From: Candidatus Bipolaricaulota bacterium
Lineage (GTDB): Bacteria > Bipolaricaulota > Bipolaricaulia > Bipolaricaulales > Bipolaricaulaceae
Direction of reading: 5' to 3'
Assembly: GCA_938084715.1 (NCBI GenBank)
Contig: CALKES010000005.1
Span: 62,001-126,000, forward strand
Length of the DNA: 64,000 bases
Under the pieces are notes generated by a model. That model saw nothing but the letters and a program-made list of their open reading frames with translations, was not told the DNA's origin and did no database searches. Positions 25,355 to 40,804 of this stretch are shown here, piece by piece (position 1 is the stretch's first letter; every line of letters starts with the position of its first letter). A program made the position numbers and the translations under genes.

Positions 25355-26457
25355 CGATCGACCGCGCCGTCCTCTACCTCCTGGCGATGCCCCTCGTCGC
25401 CCCGTTCCGGACGAGCTTCGGGGAGGAGCGGGTCCGGCACGCCCTCCTCGTCGCCCTGGAGGGGGACGGACGGACGGGCTGGGGGGAGTGCGTGGCGGGC
25501 TCCGGTCCCTGGTACTCGGGAGAGACGGTGGAGACGGCCCGCCACGTCCTCCTCGACTTCGCCCTCCCCCTCCTCCGGGGAACGGAGATTGGCCACCCGC
25601 GGGAGATCCCCGGGCTCCTCGCCCCGATCCGCGGCCACCCGATGGCCAAGGCGGCCCTCGAGGCCGCCCTCTGGGACCTCCACGCCCAAGGGGAGGGGAA
25701 GCCCCTCGCCTCCCTCCTCGGCGGAACCCGGGACCGGGTCCCGGCCGGGGTGAGCGTGGGGATCCAGCCCGACATCCCGACCCTCCTTGCCCGGGTCGGG
25801 AACTACGTGGCCGAGGGCTACCGGCGGGTGAAGCTCAAGATCGAACCCGGGTGGGACCTCGAACCGGTGGCTGCCCTTCGAGAACGGTTCCCCGACCTCC
25901 CCCTCTCCGTGGACGCCAACGCCGCCTACTCCCCACGGGACGCCGGGCACCTCCAGGGGCTCGACCGGTTTGGGCTCCTCATGGTCGAGCAGCCCCTCGC
26001 CTACGACGACCTCCTCGGGCACGCCCGCCTGGCGGAGGAGCTCGCGACCCCGATCTGCCTCGACGAGTCCATCTCCTCCCCCCACCGGGCGTGGGAGGCC
26101 CTGGAGCTCGGGGCGTGCCGGATCATCAACGTGAAGCAGGGACGGGTGGGGGGGCTCTCGGCGGCCCTGGAGATCCACGAGCTCGCCCGGGAGCGGGGGG
26201 TCCCCATCTGGTGCGGGGGGATGCTCGAGACCGGGGTCGGGCGGGCCCTGAACGTGGCCCTGGCTTCCCTTCCCGGCTTCACCCTCCCCCACGACATCTC
26301 GGCCACGGACCGTTACTACCACGAGGACATCGCCCAGCCCCCGTTCCGGCTCGAGGACGGGTTCATCCCCGTCCCCCGGGGACCGGGCCTTGGGGTCGAG
26401 GTGGACCTCGGGCGCCTCCACCGGTATGCGGTGGGGATGTGGTCCTGGCACACCTGA
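25351..26457 (+). CDS. N-acylamino acid racemase / o-succinylbenzoate synthase family
   Basis: Enolase superfamily, 368 residues. All catalytic and metal residues are present: Lys161 and Lys163 (RVKLKIEPG), Asp188 (SVDANAAY), Glu213 (MVEQPL), Asp238 (CLDES) and Lys262 (NVKQGRVGG). The 20s loop PFRTSFGEE is typical of the NSAR/OSBS subgroup. No menaquinone genes are near, and the partner is a COG3375 acyltransferase, so racemisation of N-succinyl- (or other N-acyl-) amino acids is favoured over menaquinone synthesis. Sequence alone cannot separate the two activities; some members do both. Starts at GTG inside the upstream stop. Confidence 0.88.
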   Translation: MTIDRAVLYLLAMPLVAPFRTSFGEERVRHALLVALEGDGRTGWGECVAGSGPWYSGETVETARHVLLDFALPLLRGTEIGHPREIPGLLAPIRGHPMAKAALEAALWDLHAQGEGKPLASLLGGTRDRVPAGVSVGIQPDIPTLLARVGNYVAEGYRRVKLKIEPGWDLEPVAALRERFPDLPLSVDANAAYSPRDAGHLQGLDRFGLLMVEQPLAYDDLLGHARLAEELATPICLDESISSPHRAWEALELGACRIINVKQGRVGGLSAALEIHELARERGVPIWCGGMLETGVGRALNVALASLPGFTLPHDISATDRYYHEDIAQPPFRLEDGFIPVPRGPGLGVEVDLGRLHRYAVGMWSWHT

Positions 26458-26468
26458 AGGAGGAGAGG

Positions 26469-27131
26469 ATGAGAAGAGCGGAGCTAGCGAAGCTCATCGA
26501 CCACACGGCCCTCGGCCCGGAGGTGGGCCGGGCGGCGGTGGAACGGGTCTGCCGGGAGGCGGTTGAGCACGGGTTCTGCGCGGTGTGCGTTCCCCCAACC
26601 TACGTAGCCCTTGCCCGGTCCCTCGTGCAAGGAACCGCCGTTAGGGTGTGCACGGTGGTGGGGTTCCCCCACGGCCAGCACCGGCCGGAGGTCAAGGCCC
26701 ACGAGGCCCGGCTCGCCGTGGCCGACGGGGCCCACGAGGTAGACATGGTCGTCCACGTCGGGGCCCTCAAGGAGGGGGACCGGGAGGGAGTTCTCCGGGA
26801 CATCCGGGCGGTGCGGGAGGCGGCCCACAGTCCCACCGTTCTCAAGGTCATCCTCGAATGCGCCCTCCTCACGGACGGGGAGAAGGCCCTTGGGGCGGAG
26901 CTCGCCCGGGAGGCGGGGGCCGACTTCGTGAAGACCTCGACCGGGTTCTCCTCCGGTGGGGCCACGGTGGAGGACGTCGCGCTTCTTCGGCGGACCGTGG
27001 GGCCCTTCGTAGGGGTCAAGGCGTCGGGGGGGATCCGGGACTACGCAACCGCCCGGGCGATGGTCGAGGCCGGGGCGAACCGGATCGGGGCCTCCAGGAG
27101 CGTCCAGATCCTCGCCGGGGCCCCGGAGTAG
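26469..27131 (+). CDS. deoC: Deoxyribose-phosphate aldolase
   Basis: 220 residues, class I aldolase splitting 2-deoxyribose-5-phosphate. Schiff-base Lys155 in DFVKTSTGFSSGG, Lys184 in GVKASGGIRD and Asp92 in EVDMVVHVGALKEG complete the catalytic set. The ATG has a strong Shine-Dalgarno (GGAGGAGAGG), in line with its position inside the operon, 11 bases after the racemase gene. Only one base precedes recO's start. Confidence 0.95.
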   Translation: MRRAELAKLIDHTALGPEVGRAAVERVCREAVEHGFCAVCVPPTYVALARSLVQGTAVRVCTVVGFPHGQHRPEVKAHEARLAVADGAHEVDMVVHVGALKEGDREGVLRDIRAVREAAHSPTVLKVILECALLTDGEKALGAELAREAGADFVKTSTGFSSGGATVEDVALLRRTVGPFVGVKASGGIRDYATARAMVEAGANRIGASRSVQILAGAPE

Positions 27132-27132
27132 G

Positions 27133-27822
27133 GTGGCCGAGCTCGCCCGGGACCGGGGGATCGTCCTCCGGACCCAGGACCACGCCGAGACGGACCGGAT
27201 CGCCGTCCTCCTCACCCCAAGGGGGCGGCTCGACCTCCTCGCCAAGGGGGCCCGCCGCCTGGAGGGGAGGTCGGGCGCCCTCCTCGATCCCTTGCACGTC
27301 GTGGACGTCATCCACTACCGCCGCCGGGGCCTCCACCTCCTCAAGGAGGCGAGCCTGGTCCAGACGTTTCCGAACGTGCGGGGGGATCTCGAACGGGCGA
27401 CCGCCGCCCTCCGGGCCCTGGCGTGGGCCGCGGACCTCGTCCCGGTGGGGGCCCCCGACGAGCGGCCCTACCTCCTCACCCTCGAATGCCTCGGGGCCCT
27501 CGAAGGTGGGCTTTCGCCCCTCCTCTTCACCGCTGCCTACACCCTGCGGACCCTCGCCGTCGCCGGGCACGGTCCCCACCTCGCCGGATGCGTCCGGTGT
27601 GGGGAGGCCAAGGACCTCACCTGGGATCCGGAGCGGGGCGGTTTCCTCTGCGCCCGCTGCGGGGGTTCGGGGACTCCGGTCTCCCCTCGGCTGGCGCGGA
27701 CCCTCGTCGCCCTGGCCCGCCTCCCCCTCCGTGCCCTCGCCCGCCTCCGGGCCCCCGAGGAGGACCTTCGGCAGGCGCTCGCCCTCCTGGACGAGTTCCG
27801 CCGGGCCCAGGTGGGCCGCTAG
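27133..27822 (+). CDS. recO: DNA repair protein RecO
   Basis: 229 residues. OB-fold N-terminus (RGIVLRTQDHAETDRIAVLLTPRGRL and LAKGARRLEG), then the helical part and a four-Cys zinc site GCVRCGEAK...LCARCGG near residues 152-178. Mediator that loads RecA with RecR; recR is also in the window (40801). GTG start one base after deoC. Confidence 0.92.
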   Translation: MAELARDRGIVLRTQDHAETDRIAVLLTPRGRLDLLAKGARRLEGRSGALLDPLHVVDVIHYRRRGLHLLKEASLVQTFPNVRGDLERATAALRALAWAADLVPVGAPDERPYLLTLECLGALEGGLSPLLFTAAYTLRTLAVAGHGPHLAGCVRCGEAKDLTWDPERGGFLCARCGGSGTPVSPRLARTLVALARLPLRALARLRAPEEDLRQALALLDEFRRAQVGR

Positions 27823-27842
27823 CCGACGGGGCAGCGCCCCGC

Positions 27843-27848
27843 TATAGT
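27843..27848 (+). promoter_or_regulatory. -10 element of atpC (leaderless)
   Basis: TATAGT six bases before the GTG at 27855, allowing transcription separate from recO. Confidence 0.55.
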
Positions 27849-27854
27849 CGCCCC

Positions 27855-28106
27855 GTGGACCTCGAGATCCTCGCCTGCGATCGAGTGACCTTCGCCGGGA
27901 AGGCGACCCTTGTCACGGCCCGGAGCGAGGAGGGGTGGTTCGGGGTCCTCCCCGGCCACGCCCCAGCCGCCTTCGCCCTCGCCGACCACGAGCTCCGGGT
28001 GACCACGGACGAGGGAATCCGATCGTTCCGCGTTCGCGGTGGGGTCCTCTACGTCACCCCGGAGCGGGTCACCGTCCTCACCGCGGAGGCGACCCCGACC
28101 CGTTAG
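27855..28106 (+). CDS. atpC: F1 ATP synthase epsilon subunit, short form, orphan
   Basis: 83 residues: only the N-terminal beta-sandwich domain, with the typical DRVTFAGKATLVTARSEEGWFGVLPGHAP and VRGGVLYVTPERVTVL. The C-terminal two-helix inhibitory domain (about 50 residues in most bacteria) is absent; the stop follows straight after the beta domain. No other ATP synthase gene is nearby, although atpC normally ends the atp operon. The short form would connect rotor parts but could not inhibit hydrolysis. Confidence 0.88.
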   Translation: MDLEILACDRVTFAGKATLVTARSEEGWFGVLPGHAPAAFALADHELRVTTDEGIRSFRVRGGVLYVTPERVTVLTAEATPTR

Positions 28107-28108
28107 GC

Positions 28109-28142
28109 GGAACAAGGGGCCCTGGTCTCCCAGGGCCCCCGA
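28109..28142. terminator. Probable bidirectional terminator between atpC and cspA
   Basis: A GC-rich perfect hairpin: GGGGCCCTGG, loop TCTC, then CCAGGGCCCC. On the plus strand a T-run (TCTTTT) follows about 10 bases later; on the minus strand the stem is followed by TTGTT. It separates the two convergent genes. Confidence 0.6.
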
Positions 28143-28161
28143 TGGATCTCTTTTGCCGAGC

Positions 28162-28362
28162 TCAGCGCGGCACCACGTTCTTGGCCTGCGGGCCTTTCGG
28201 CCCCTGCTCGACGTCGAACTCCACGACCTGACCCTCGCGCAGGCTCTTGAACCCCGGCATGTTGATCGCCGAGAAATGGACGAACACGTCCGGGCCGCCG
28301 TCCTGCTCGATGAAGCCGTAACCCTTGGAGTCGTCGAACCACTTCACCTTGCCAGTGGCCAT
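28162..28362 (-). CDS. cspA: Cold-shock domain protein
   Basis: 66 residues, single OB-fold RNA chaperone. RNP1 KGYGFIEQ and RNP2 VFVHFSAI are intact, and the N-terminus [14 protein letters not shown] is canonical. A run of purines (AAAAAGGGGGGGAAACAA) before the ATG includes a Shine-Dalgarno-like stretch and suggests a leadered mRNA, as usual for csp genes. Convergent with atpC, divergent from the sigma factor gene. Confidence 0.96.
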   Translation of the reverse strand: MATGKVKWFDDSKGYGFIEQDGGPDVFVHFSAINMPGFKSLREGQVVEFDVEQGPKGPQAKNVVPR

Positions 28363-28538
28363 TCGGTTGTTTCCCCCCCTTTTTCTTGTGTTTCGACCGC
28401 CTACATGCGCCCCTCTTCGCTGCGTTGGGGAAACCCCGAGCAGCCACCGCGGTGCTGCACTTCGTACGGTCCTGCGTGGAAGAGTATAGCCACCTCAGGG
28501 CCAAAGGCAAGGCCCTTGGCCCCTCTTCCGGGGACATG

Positions 28539-28544
28539 TACACT
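28539..28544 (+). promoter_or_regulatory. -10 element of the main-type sigma factor gene (leaderless)
   Basis: TACACT nine bases before ATG 28554. It sets the start and argues against the longer open frame from 28386. Confidence 0.55.
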
Positions 28545-28553
28545 CTCCCCGTC

Positions 28554-32354
<3,801 letters not shown>

Positions 32355-32370
32355 CTCGTGGCTTCCAAGC

Positions 32371-33645
32371 TCAATTTCCGCAACCTTCCTTCCGATCCTC
32401 GATCACCCCCTGAACGCCTCCGTCCCCGGAGGCCACAACGTGAACACGGACGATTGTACCCGGCGCGGTCCCCGCACCGCGGGCCTCCACCCAGAGGTAC
32501 GCCTCGCTCCGCCCCCAGGCCACGCCGCCGCGCACCTCCTCCACGACGACCTCGACGGTCCGTCCGACGAACCGCCGGTGGACCTCCTCCCGCCAGGCCC
32601 TAGCCCGCTCCGCGAGGAACGCCGCCCGGCGGGCCGCCTCCTGGGGTGGGACGCGCCCGGGAAGCCGCGCTGCCGCCGTCCCCGGCCGGGAGGAATAGCG
32701 GAAGACGTGGACGTTCAGGGGGATGAGGGCGTCCAGGACCTCCACCGTCCGCCCGAACGCCGCCTCGTCCTCGCCCGGAAAGCCGACCAGGACGTCGGCC
32801 CCCAGGGCGGACCCGGGGACCCGGGAGAGGAAGAGCCGGGCCCGCTCGAGGTACTCCGCCCCCGTGTAGGGACGCCCCATCCGGCGGAGGACCCCATCGT
32901 CCCCCGACTGGAGGGGGAGGTGGAGGTAGGGGCAGAGGCGCCGCTCGGAGGCGAAGAGGGCGACGAGCCCCTCCGTCACCCCCTCCGGGTTGAGGGAGGA
33001 GAGCCGGAACCGGACCCCGGGAACCTCGAGCAGCTCTTCGAGGAGCGCGACGAGCCGGGGCCTCGCGGGGAGGTCCTCCCCGTACTGGGCGAGGTTGACC
33101 CCGACGAGGACGATCTCCCGGTGCCCGGCCCGGGCCAGGGCCTCCGCCTCCGCCCGGGCCGCGGAGGGGGTCTTGCTCCGGAGGGGACCCCGGAGGAGCC
33201 AGGCCCGGCAGAACGTGCACCCCGCCGTGCAGCCGTCCTGGACCTTGAGGAGGGCCCGGGCCCGGGGGGCGGGCCCCCCAAGCCCCTCTTCTTCCAAGGG
33301 GGGCCACCCGTCCGGGGAGACCGCCTCCCCCCGGAGGAGGGGCCCGAGGAGCTCGGGGAGGCGGGCCTTGTCCCGGTTCCCCACGAGGAGGTCCGCCCCT
33401 GCCCGCCGGAGCCCGCCCGGGGCCCCGTCGGCCCCGCACCCCACGGCGACGACCACCGCCCCGGGCCGCTCCCGCTTGAGGCGGGCGATGAGTTTCCGGG
33501 ACTTGCGGTCGGCAAGCGCGGTCACGGTGCAGGTATTGACGACGTGGACCTCCCCCTCCCCGGGGAGGGAGGCCAGCCGCTCGGCGAGGACCTCCGCCTC
33601 GTACTGGTTGACCCGGCAGCCCAGGGTGTGGACCGTGACCCTCAT
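32371..33645 (-). CDS. mtaB: tRNA t6A37 methylthiotransferase MtaB
   Basis: 424 residues, radical SAM methylthiotransferase turning t6A37 into ms2t6A. N-terminal UPF0004 domain with [18 protein letters not shown] and the third Cys in VAVGCGAD. Radical SAM cluster Cys in [11 protein letters not shown] (CxxxCxxC) near residue 145; [12 protein letters not shown]-terminal TRAM domain (about 360-420). Start ATG overlaps the AMMECR1 stop. The MtaB subgroup is favoured over MiaB by [13 protein letters not shown]. Confidence 0.92.
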   Translation of the reverse strand: MRVTVHTLGCRVNQYEAEVLAERLASLPGEGEVHVVNTCTVTALADRKSRKLIARLKRERPGAVVVAVGCGADGAPGGLRRAGADLLVGNRDKARLPELLGPLLRGEAVSPDGWPPLEEEGLGGPAPRARALLKVQDGCTAGCTFCRAWLLRGPLRSKTPSAARAEAEALARAGHREIVLVGVNLAQYGEDLPARPRLVALLEELLEVPGVRFRLSSLNPEGVTEGLVALFASERRLCPYLHLPLQSGDDGVLRRMGRPYTGAEYLERARLFLSRVPGSALGADVLVGFPGEDEAAFGRTVEVLDALIPLNVHVFRYSSRPGTAAARLPGRVPPQEAARRAAFLAERARAWREEVHRRFVGRTVEVVVEEVRGGVAWGRSEAYLWVEARGAGTAPGTIVRVHVVASGDGGVQGVIEDRKEGCGN

Positions 33646-34160
33646 TCCGTGTGCCGCTCCACCGTGAACCGCAGGAGGCGGCACGGCGCGTCGGGGGCGA
33701 TCCCCGCCTTCGCCTTGGCGATCCGGAGCTGGTCCTCCACGGTCTCCACCCCGGGGAGGTCGGGGAGGAGGAGGCCCCGCCGCCACCCCGCCTCCACGAT
33801 CACCCCGTACCGCCGGGGGTCGAGGTCCTCCTCCCGGCACGGCTCAGGGGGGGAGAGGACGTCCACCGAAACCGAGAGCTCGGGGAGCTCGCGGGAGGAG
33901 ACGGGGGGGAACCGGGGGTCCTCGGACGCCGCCCGGACGGCGTTGGCGATGATCTCCTCAGCCAAGGTGGGCTCGGTGGGCTCGTAGGTCCCGATGCACC
34001 CCCGGAGGAGCCCCCGTTTCTTCAGGGAGACGAACGCCCCCGCCCGCCGGGTGGTGAGCTCGGCGGGGAGCCCGGGGGGAAGGGGGAGCCGAACGCCTCG
34101 CCGAACCAACGCCTCGACGCTCTGCCGGGCCAACTCCACGTAGAGATCCCTGGCACCCAC
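33642..34160 (-). CDS. AMMECR1 family protein (AmmeMemoRadiSam system protein A)
   Basis: 172 residues. The family hallmark [12 protein letters not shown] lies near residue 53, followed by [26 protein letters not shown] and the strand LSVSVDVL. Start GTG 34160 follows a -10 TACCCT by seven bases, so the upstream in-frame ATG is rejected. Partner protein Memo is encoded at 9740-10570. The function of the AMMECR1-Memo-radical SAM trio is unresolved. Confidence 0.88.
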   Translation of the reverse strand: MGARDLYVELARQSVEALVRRGVRLPLPPGLPAELTTRRAGAFVSLKKRGLLRGCIGTYEPTEPTLAEEIIANAVRAASEDPRFPPVSSRELPELSVSVDVLSPPEPCREEDLDPRRYGVIVEAGWRRGLLLPDLPGVETVEDQLRIAKAKAGIAPDAPCRLLRFTVERHTE

Positions 34161-34167
34161 GCCGGGG

Positions 34168-34173
34168 AGGGTA
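34168..34173 (-). promoter_or_regulatory. -10 element of the AMMECR1-mtaB-phoH unit (leaderless)
   Basis: TACCCT on the minus strand seven bases before GTG 34160. It may also serve ligA downstream. Confidence 0.5.
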
Positions 34174-34226
34174 CTCCCCCCCCTCACCCTGTCAACCGCG
34201 GTTTGACCGAGGCCCCCGCTCCCCGC

Positions 34227-34232
34227 TACCCT
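34227..34232 (+). promoter_or_regulatory. -10 element of the LCP-rsfS unit (leaderless)
   Basis: TACCCT eight bases before ATG 34241; the alternative GTG at 34235 is only two bases from the hexamer and would precede the transcription start. Confidence 0.5.
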
Positions 34233-34240
34233 AGGTGACG

Positions 34241-35401
34241 ATGCGTCGGCTGGCGATGGGCGTGGGGCTCGTGCTCACCGGGGTCGCGGTGGCCCTGTTC
34301 GTCGTCCTCTCCCAGACCGAGGTCGCCCGGACCCTCCGCCAGGGGTCGCCCGTGGCCGTCCTCGTGGTCGGTGTTTCCCACCGGGCCCAGGAGAAGACGC
34401 CCGCGGACCGGATTTCCGTTGCCCTCATCGGCCCTGGAGGTCGGGCGACGTGGCTCAGCGTCCCCCGGGACCTCGCCTGGCCCACCGCCGGGGGCTGGAC
34501 CTCCCTCCACAACCTCTACGCCACCGAGGGAGCCCTCGGGGTGTCCCGTCGCCTGGCCTCCCTCCTCGAGGTCCCGATCCCGTACTGGATCGTGATGGAC
34601 CTAGCCGGGGTCGCCGCGCTCGTCGACCGCCTCGGGGGGGTAGAGCTCGTCATTCCGGAACGGCTCGTGTACCAAGACCGGGCGAAGGACCTGTTCATCG
34701 ACATCCCCCCGGGGAAGCAGGTCTTCAACGGGGCACGGGCCGCGGACTTCCTCCGCTACGTGGACGACCGGGACGGGGAGACGGGGCGGCTCGGGCGGTA
34801 CCACCAGCTTCTGGGGGCTCTGCTCGACAAGGCGCGGCAACTGTCGACCACCGGCTGGCGGACTTTGGTCGAGACCTTCCGGGCCGAGGCCCGCACGAAC
34901 CTCTCCCTGTGGGAGACCTGGGACCTCGCCCGGGCCGTGGGGGGCCTGTCCCCCGATCGGACGGCGTTCCTCCCCGTTCCGGCCGTCCCCCGGCCCGGGG
35001 GAGGGGACCGGGTCCCCGACCTCGCCCGCCTCCGGAAGGCCGTCCTCGCGGCCACCCGAGGCCAAGCTCCCCTCACCCGGGACGAGGTCCGGGTCCTCGT
35101 CCTCAACGGGACCGGGACCCGGCTCCTCGCTAGCCGGACCGGGGCGTGGCTGGCCGACCTTGGGTTCACCGTGGTCGGGGTCGGGGAGGCCGACCGGTCG
35201 AACTACCCCCGGTCCTACGTCGTCGTCCGGGCCGAGGCCCTGGTCAAGGGCCGGGCAGTCGTGGACGCCCTCCCCTCCCCCGTGCAGTCGACGGTTCTCC
35301 TCCAGACCGACCGCGAGTTCGACGTCGCCCGGGTGGGGGGGTGGCCCCCCGACACGGACGTGATCCTCATCTTGGGGGCGGGGTTCGATGTCCGGTCCTG
35401 A
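34241..35401 (+). CDS. LytR-CpsA-Psr family protein with LytR_C domain
   Basis: 386 residues. Signal-anchor helix (about 7-25), then the LCP domain with [47 protein letters not shown] (the Arg/Asp-rich pyrophosphate-binding region) and a C-terminal LytR_C domain (about 280-350) with [23 protein letters not shown] proteins attach polymers from lipid carriers to the cell wall or envelope. Together with rsfS downstream (overlap 14 bases) this is a common bacterial neighbourhood. Confidence 0.88.
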   Translation: MRRLAMGVGLVLTGVAVALFVVLSQTEVARTLRQGSPVAVLVVGVSHRAQEKTPADRISVALIGPGGRATWLSVPRDLAWPTAGGWTSLHNLYATEGALGVSRRLASLLEVPIPYWIVMDLAGVAALVDRLGGVELVIPERLVYQDRAKDLFIDIPPGKQVFNGARAADFLRYVDDRDGETGRLGRYHQLLGALLDKARQLSTTGWRTLVETFRAEARTNLSLWETWDLARAVGGLSPDRTAFLPVPAVPRPGGGDRVPDLARLRKAVLAATRGQAPLTRDEVRVLVLNGTGTRLLASRTGAWLADLGFTVVGVGEADRSNYPRSYVVVRAEALVKGRAVVDALPSPVQSTVLLQTDREFDVARVGGWPPDTDVILILGAGFDVRS

Positions 35402-35753
35402 GGGCGGGCTCCTCGATCGCGCCGCGGCGCTCCTCGAGGCCAAGAAGGGCCTCCGCCTCACCGTGATCGACGTGACGGGCTCGTCGGTTCCCACCTCGTA
35501 CTACCTCATCGCGAGCGGGGAGAACCCGACCCACGTCCGCGCGCTGTGCAACGAGCTCCTCGCCAAGATGCCCCTCGCCCCCCTCCACGTGGAGGGGATC
35601 CGTGAGGGCCGGTGGGCCCTCCTCGACTACGGGGGGTTCGTGGTCCACCTCTTTCTGGAGGAGGTTCGGCGGTTCTACGACCTGGAGGGCCTGTGGCCGG
35701 GGGACCGGGTGACCCCCTGGCGGAGCTTGCGCGCTCCCCCCTCCCCGGTATAA
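35388..35753 (+). CDS. rsfS: Ribosomal silencing factor RsfS
   Basis: 121 residues; binds uL14 and blocks subunit joining. Family motifs: GLRLTVIDVTGSSVPTSYYLIASG (usually D...S..TDYFVIASG), WALLDYGGFVVHLFLEEVRRFYDLEGLW. The 23S promoter -10 (35749-35754) lies over its last codons and stop, so rsfS and the rRNA operon are closely interleaved. Confidence 0.93.
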   Translation: MSGPEGGLLDRAAALLEAKKGLRLTVIDVTGSSVPTSYYLIASGENPTHVRALCNELLAKMPLAPLHVEGIREGRWALLDYGGFVVHLFLEEVRRFYDLEGLWPGDRVTPWRSLRAPPSPV

Positions 35754-35754
35754 T
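35727..35754 (+). promoter_or_regulatory. Promoter of the 23S-5S rRNA operon
   Basis: TTGCGC (35727-35732), 16-base spacer, TATAAT (35749-35754). It is the best -10 match near the operon and lies within the end of rsfS. About 87 bases separate it from the mature 23S 5' end, which leaves room for the processing stem. Confidence 0.6.
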
Positions 35755-35819
35755 CATCCGCGGTTCCCGCCGGGCGATGCCCGGGGGCAGGTGTTTGGGC
35801 GTACGATCCCGGTCCTTGA

Positions 35820-35840
35820 CAAGTGAATAGAGCGTCTGCT

Positions 35841-35847
<7 letters not shown>
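35820..35847 (+). other. 5' arm of the 23S processing stem
   Basis: This arm pairs with 38851-38877 downstream of the 23S body: about 27 base pairs with one G-U. It extends helix 1 of the mature rRNA and is the expected RNase III substrate. Confidence 0.75.
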
Positions 35848-38858
<3,011 letters not shown>

Positions 38859-38901
38859 GCGGACGCTCTATTCACTTCTCTTGGACCGGGAAGTGGGCGA
38901 T

Positions 38902-39020
<119 letters not shown>

Positions 39021-39038
39021 TCTTTTTTTTCAATCCGC

Positions 39039-39044
39039 TATCCT
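39039..39044 (+). promoter_or_regulatory. -10 element of dnaX-ybaB-recR (leaderless)
   Basis: TATCCT ten bases before ATG 39055, nine bases after the terminator T-run. Confidence 0.5.
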
Positions 39045-39054
39045 CCCCCCGCCG

Positions 39055-40509
39055 ATGACCGACGCCCCGGAGCGCCTCGCCCTCTACCGCCGGTTCCGGC
39101 CCCAGCGGTTCGCGGACGTGGTGGGCCAAGACCTCGTCGTGGCCACGCTCCGCCGGGCCGTGGCCGAGGGCAAGCTCGGTCACGCCTACCTCCTCTCCGG
39201 CCAGCGCGGGGTGGGGAAGACCTCCGTGGCCCGGATCCTCGCCCGGGCCGCCAACTGCCTCGCCCCGGAAGACGGGGAGCCGTGCAACCGGTGTGAGGCC
39301 TGCCGCCGGATCCTCGCCGGAGGGTCCCTCGATGTGGTCGAGATCGACGGGGCCTCCAACCGCGGCGTGGACCAGATCCGGAGGCTCCGGGAAGAGGTGG
39401 CCTACGTCCCGGCGGGAAGCCGGTACAAGGTGTACATCATCGACGAGGTCCACATGCTCACCGGGGAGGCGTTCAACGCCCTCCTCAAGACCCTCGAGGA
39501 GCCGCCGCCCCACGTCCTCTTTATCTTCGCCACCACGGAGCCCCACAAGGTGCCCGCTACCGTCCTCTCCCGGTGCCAGGCGTTTGAGCTCGGGCCCATC
39601 CCCGAGGAGGGAATCGCGGAGGTCCTCCAGCGGGTGGCCCAGGCGGAGGGGATCTTCCTGGAGCCGGCGGCGGCGGACCTCATCGCCCGGCGAAGCCGCG
39701 GGGCCCTCCGGGACGCCCTCGTCGTCCTGGAGCAGCTCGGGCAGGGGGGGACGATCACCCCGGAGCGGGTGGTGGAGCTCCTTGGGCTCCCCCCCCTCGC
39801 CCAGCTCGACGGGTTCCTCGACGCCCTCCTCCACCGCCGGGCAGACCCGGCCTTGGCAGTCGTGGCCGAGCTCTCCGCCCGGGGGCGGGACCTCGCCCTG
39901 TTCGTGGAGGAGGCGGCGGGGCGGGCGCGGGACCGGATCATCGCCGGGGAGGTCGCCCTCATCCCGATCGCCCAGCGCCTGATCGAGCTTCGCGGGGAGC
40001 TCGGGCGGGCGTTCTCCCGGCGCCTTCACCTCGAGCTCGCCGTGATCGCCCACTGCGGTCCTCCCACGGCCGCCCGCCAGGGCCCCCCCCCTCAGCGAGA
40101 GGCCCCAGCGGCCCCACCCGTGGGGCAGTCCGCCCTGTCCGATCCCCGGCATCCAGGGCAGCCGCTGGCCTCCGGGGGCAGGCCGGCCCAGGGTTGGGAG
40201 GCGATGCTCGAGGCCGTGCTGGCCGAGCGGCCAGCGGTGGCGGCGTTCCTCGCCCCGGCTGCGGCGACCTGGGCCGACGGCCTCCTCACGATCCGCCTCC
40301 CCCCGGACCGCGCCTACCACTACGAGGCCCTCCAGGACCCAAGGATCCGGGGCTACGTGGAGGCGACAGCCCATCGGTTCTTCAACCCTCTACTTGCGGT
40401 GGAAATCGTCTGGGAGGGAAAGCGGGAGAGGCCAACCTTGGAGGAGGGGGCGCGGGTCCTCGCCGAGGCCCTCGAGGGACGCGTCGTGTGGGAGGCCGAC
40501 CATGGCTGA
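39055..40509 (+). CDS. dnaX: DNA polymerase III subunit gamma/tau
   Basis: 484 residues. Clamp-loader ATPase: RRFRPQRFADVVGQ, P-loop SGQRGVGKTSVARIL, zinc site (CLAPEDGEPCNRCEAC), DEVHMLTGEAFNALLKTLEE, sensor-1 FIFATTEPHKV and SRCQAFEL. Then domain III, a Pro-rich linker (about 345-385) and a short C-terminal domain, so it resembles a short tau. No A-rich slippage site is obvious, so programmed frameshifting to gamma is not supported. First gene of the classic dnaX-ybaB-recR operon. Confidence 0.95.
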   Translation: MTDAPERLALYRRFRPQRFADVVGQDLVVATLRRAVAEGKLGHAYLLSGQRGVGKTSVARILARAANCLAPEDGEPCNRCEACRRILAGGSLDVVEIDGASNRGVDQIRRLREEVAYVPAGSRYKVYIIDEVHMLTGEAFNALLKTLEEPPPHVLFIFATTEPHKVPATVLSRCQAFELGPIPEEGIAEVLQRVAQAEGIFLEPAAADLIARRSRGALRDALVVLEQLGQGGTITPERVVELLGLPPLAQLDGFLDALLHRRADPALAVVAELSARGRDLALFVEEAAGRARDRIIAGEVALIPIAQRLIELRGELGRAFSRRLHLELAVIAHCGPPTAARQGPPPQREAPAAPPVGQSALSDPRHPGQPLASGGRPAQGWEAMLEAVLAERPAVAAFLAPAAATWADGLLTIRLPPDRAYHYEALQDPRIRGYVEATAHRFFNPLLAVEIVWEGKRERPTLEEGARVLAEALEGRVVWEADHG

Positions 40510-40804
40510 TCTGCGGGAGCTCATGAAGGAGGCTCAGCGCCTCCAGGCCCAAATGGCCGAGGCCCAGCGGAAGCTGGGGGAGGCGGAGGTCGAGGGGAGC
40601 GCCGGGGGCGGGGTGGTGACGGCGGTGGTCAACGGCCACGGGGAGCTCCGGCAGGTCCGGATCTCCCTGGAGGTCGTCCAGACCGGGGACGCCGAGCTCC
40701 TCGGGGACCTCGTCCTGGCCGCGGTCCAGGAGGCCCAAGGGAAGGCCAAGGCCCTCGCCCAGAAGGCCCTGGCCCCGTTCCTTCCCCCGGGGGTGAGCCC
40801 GTGA
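40502..40804 (+). CDS. ybaB: YbaB/EbfC nucleoid-associated protein
   Basis: 100 residues; dimeric DNA-binding protein. Starts with ADLRELMKEAQRLQAQMAEAQ (coiled helix) followed by the beta sheet with GSAGGGVVTAVVNGHGELRQV and a C-terminal helix. ATG 40502 lies inside the end of dnaX and the stop overlaps recR. Confidence 0.93.
   Translation: MADLRELMKEAQRLQAQMAEAQRKLGEAEVEGSAGGGVVTAVVNGHGELRQVRISLEVVQTGDAELLGDLVLAAVQEAQGKAKALAQKALAPFLPPGVSP

Noticed and set aside
35816-35821. TTGACA just before 23S as a -35 box
   Set aside because: No -10 lies 16-18 bases downstream, and these bases form part of the 23S processing stem; the TATAAT at 35749 is better placed.
39740-39760. Programmed frameshift site in dnaX at a G-run
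   Set aside because: No A-rich slippery heptamer or clear stimulatory stem; the position is inside the ATPase region rather than at a gamma-like C-terminus.
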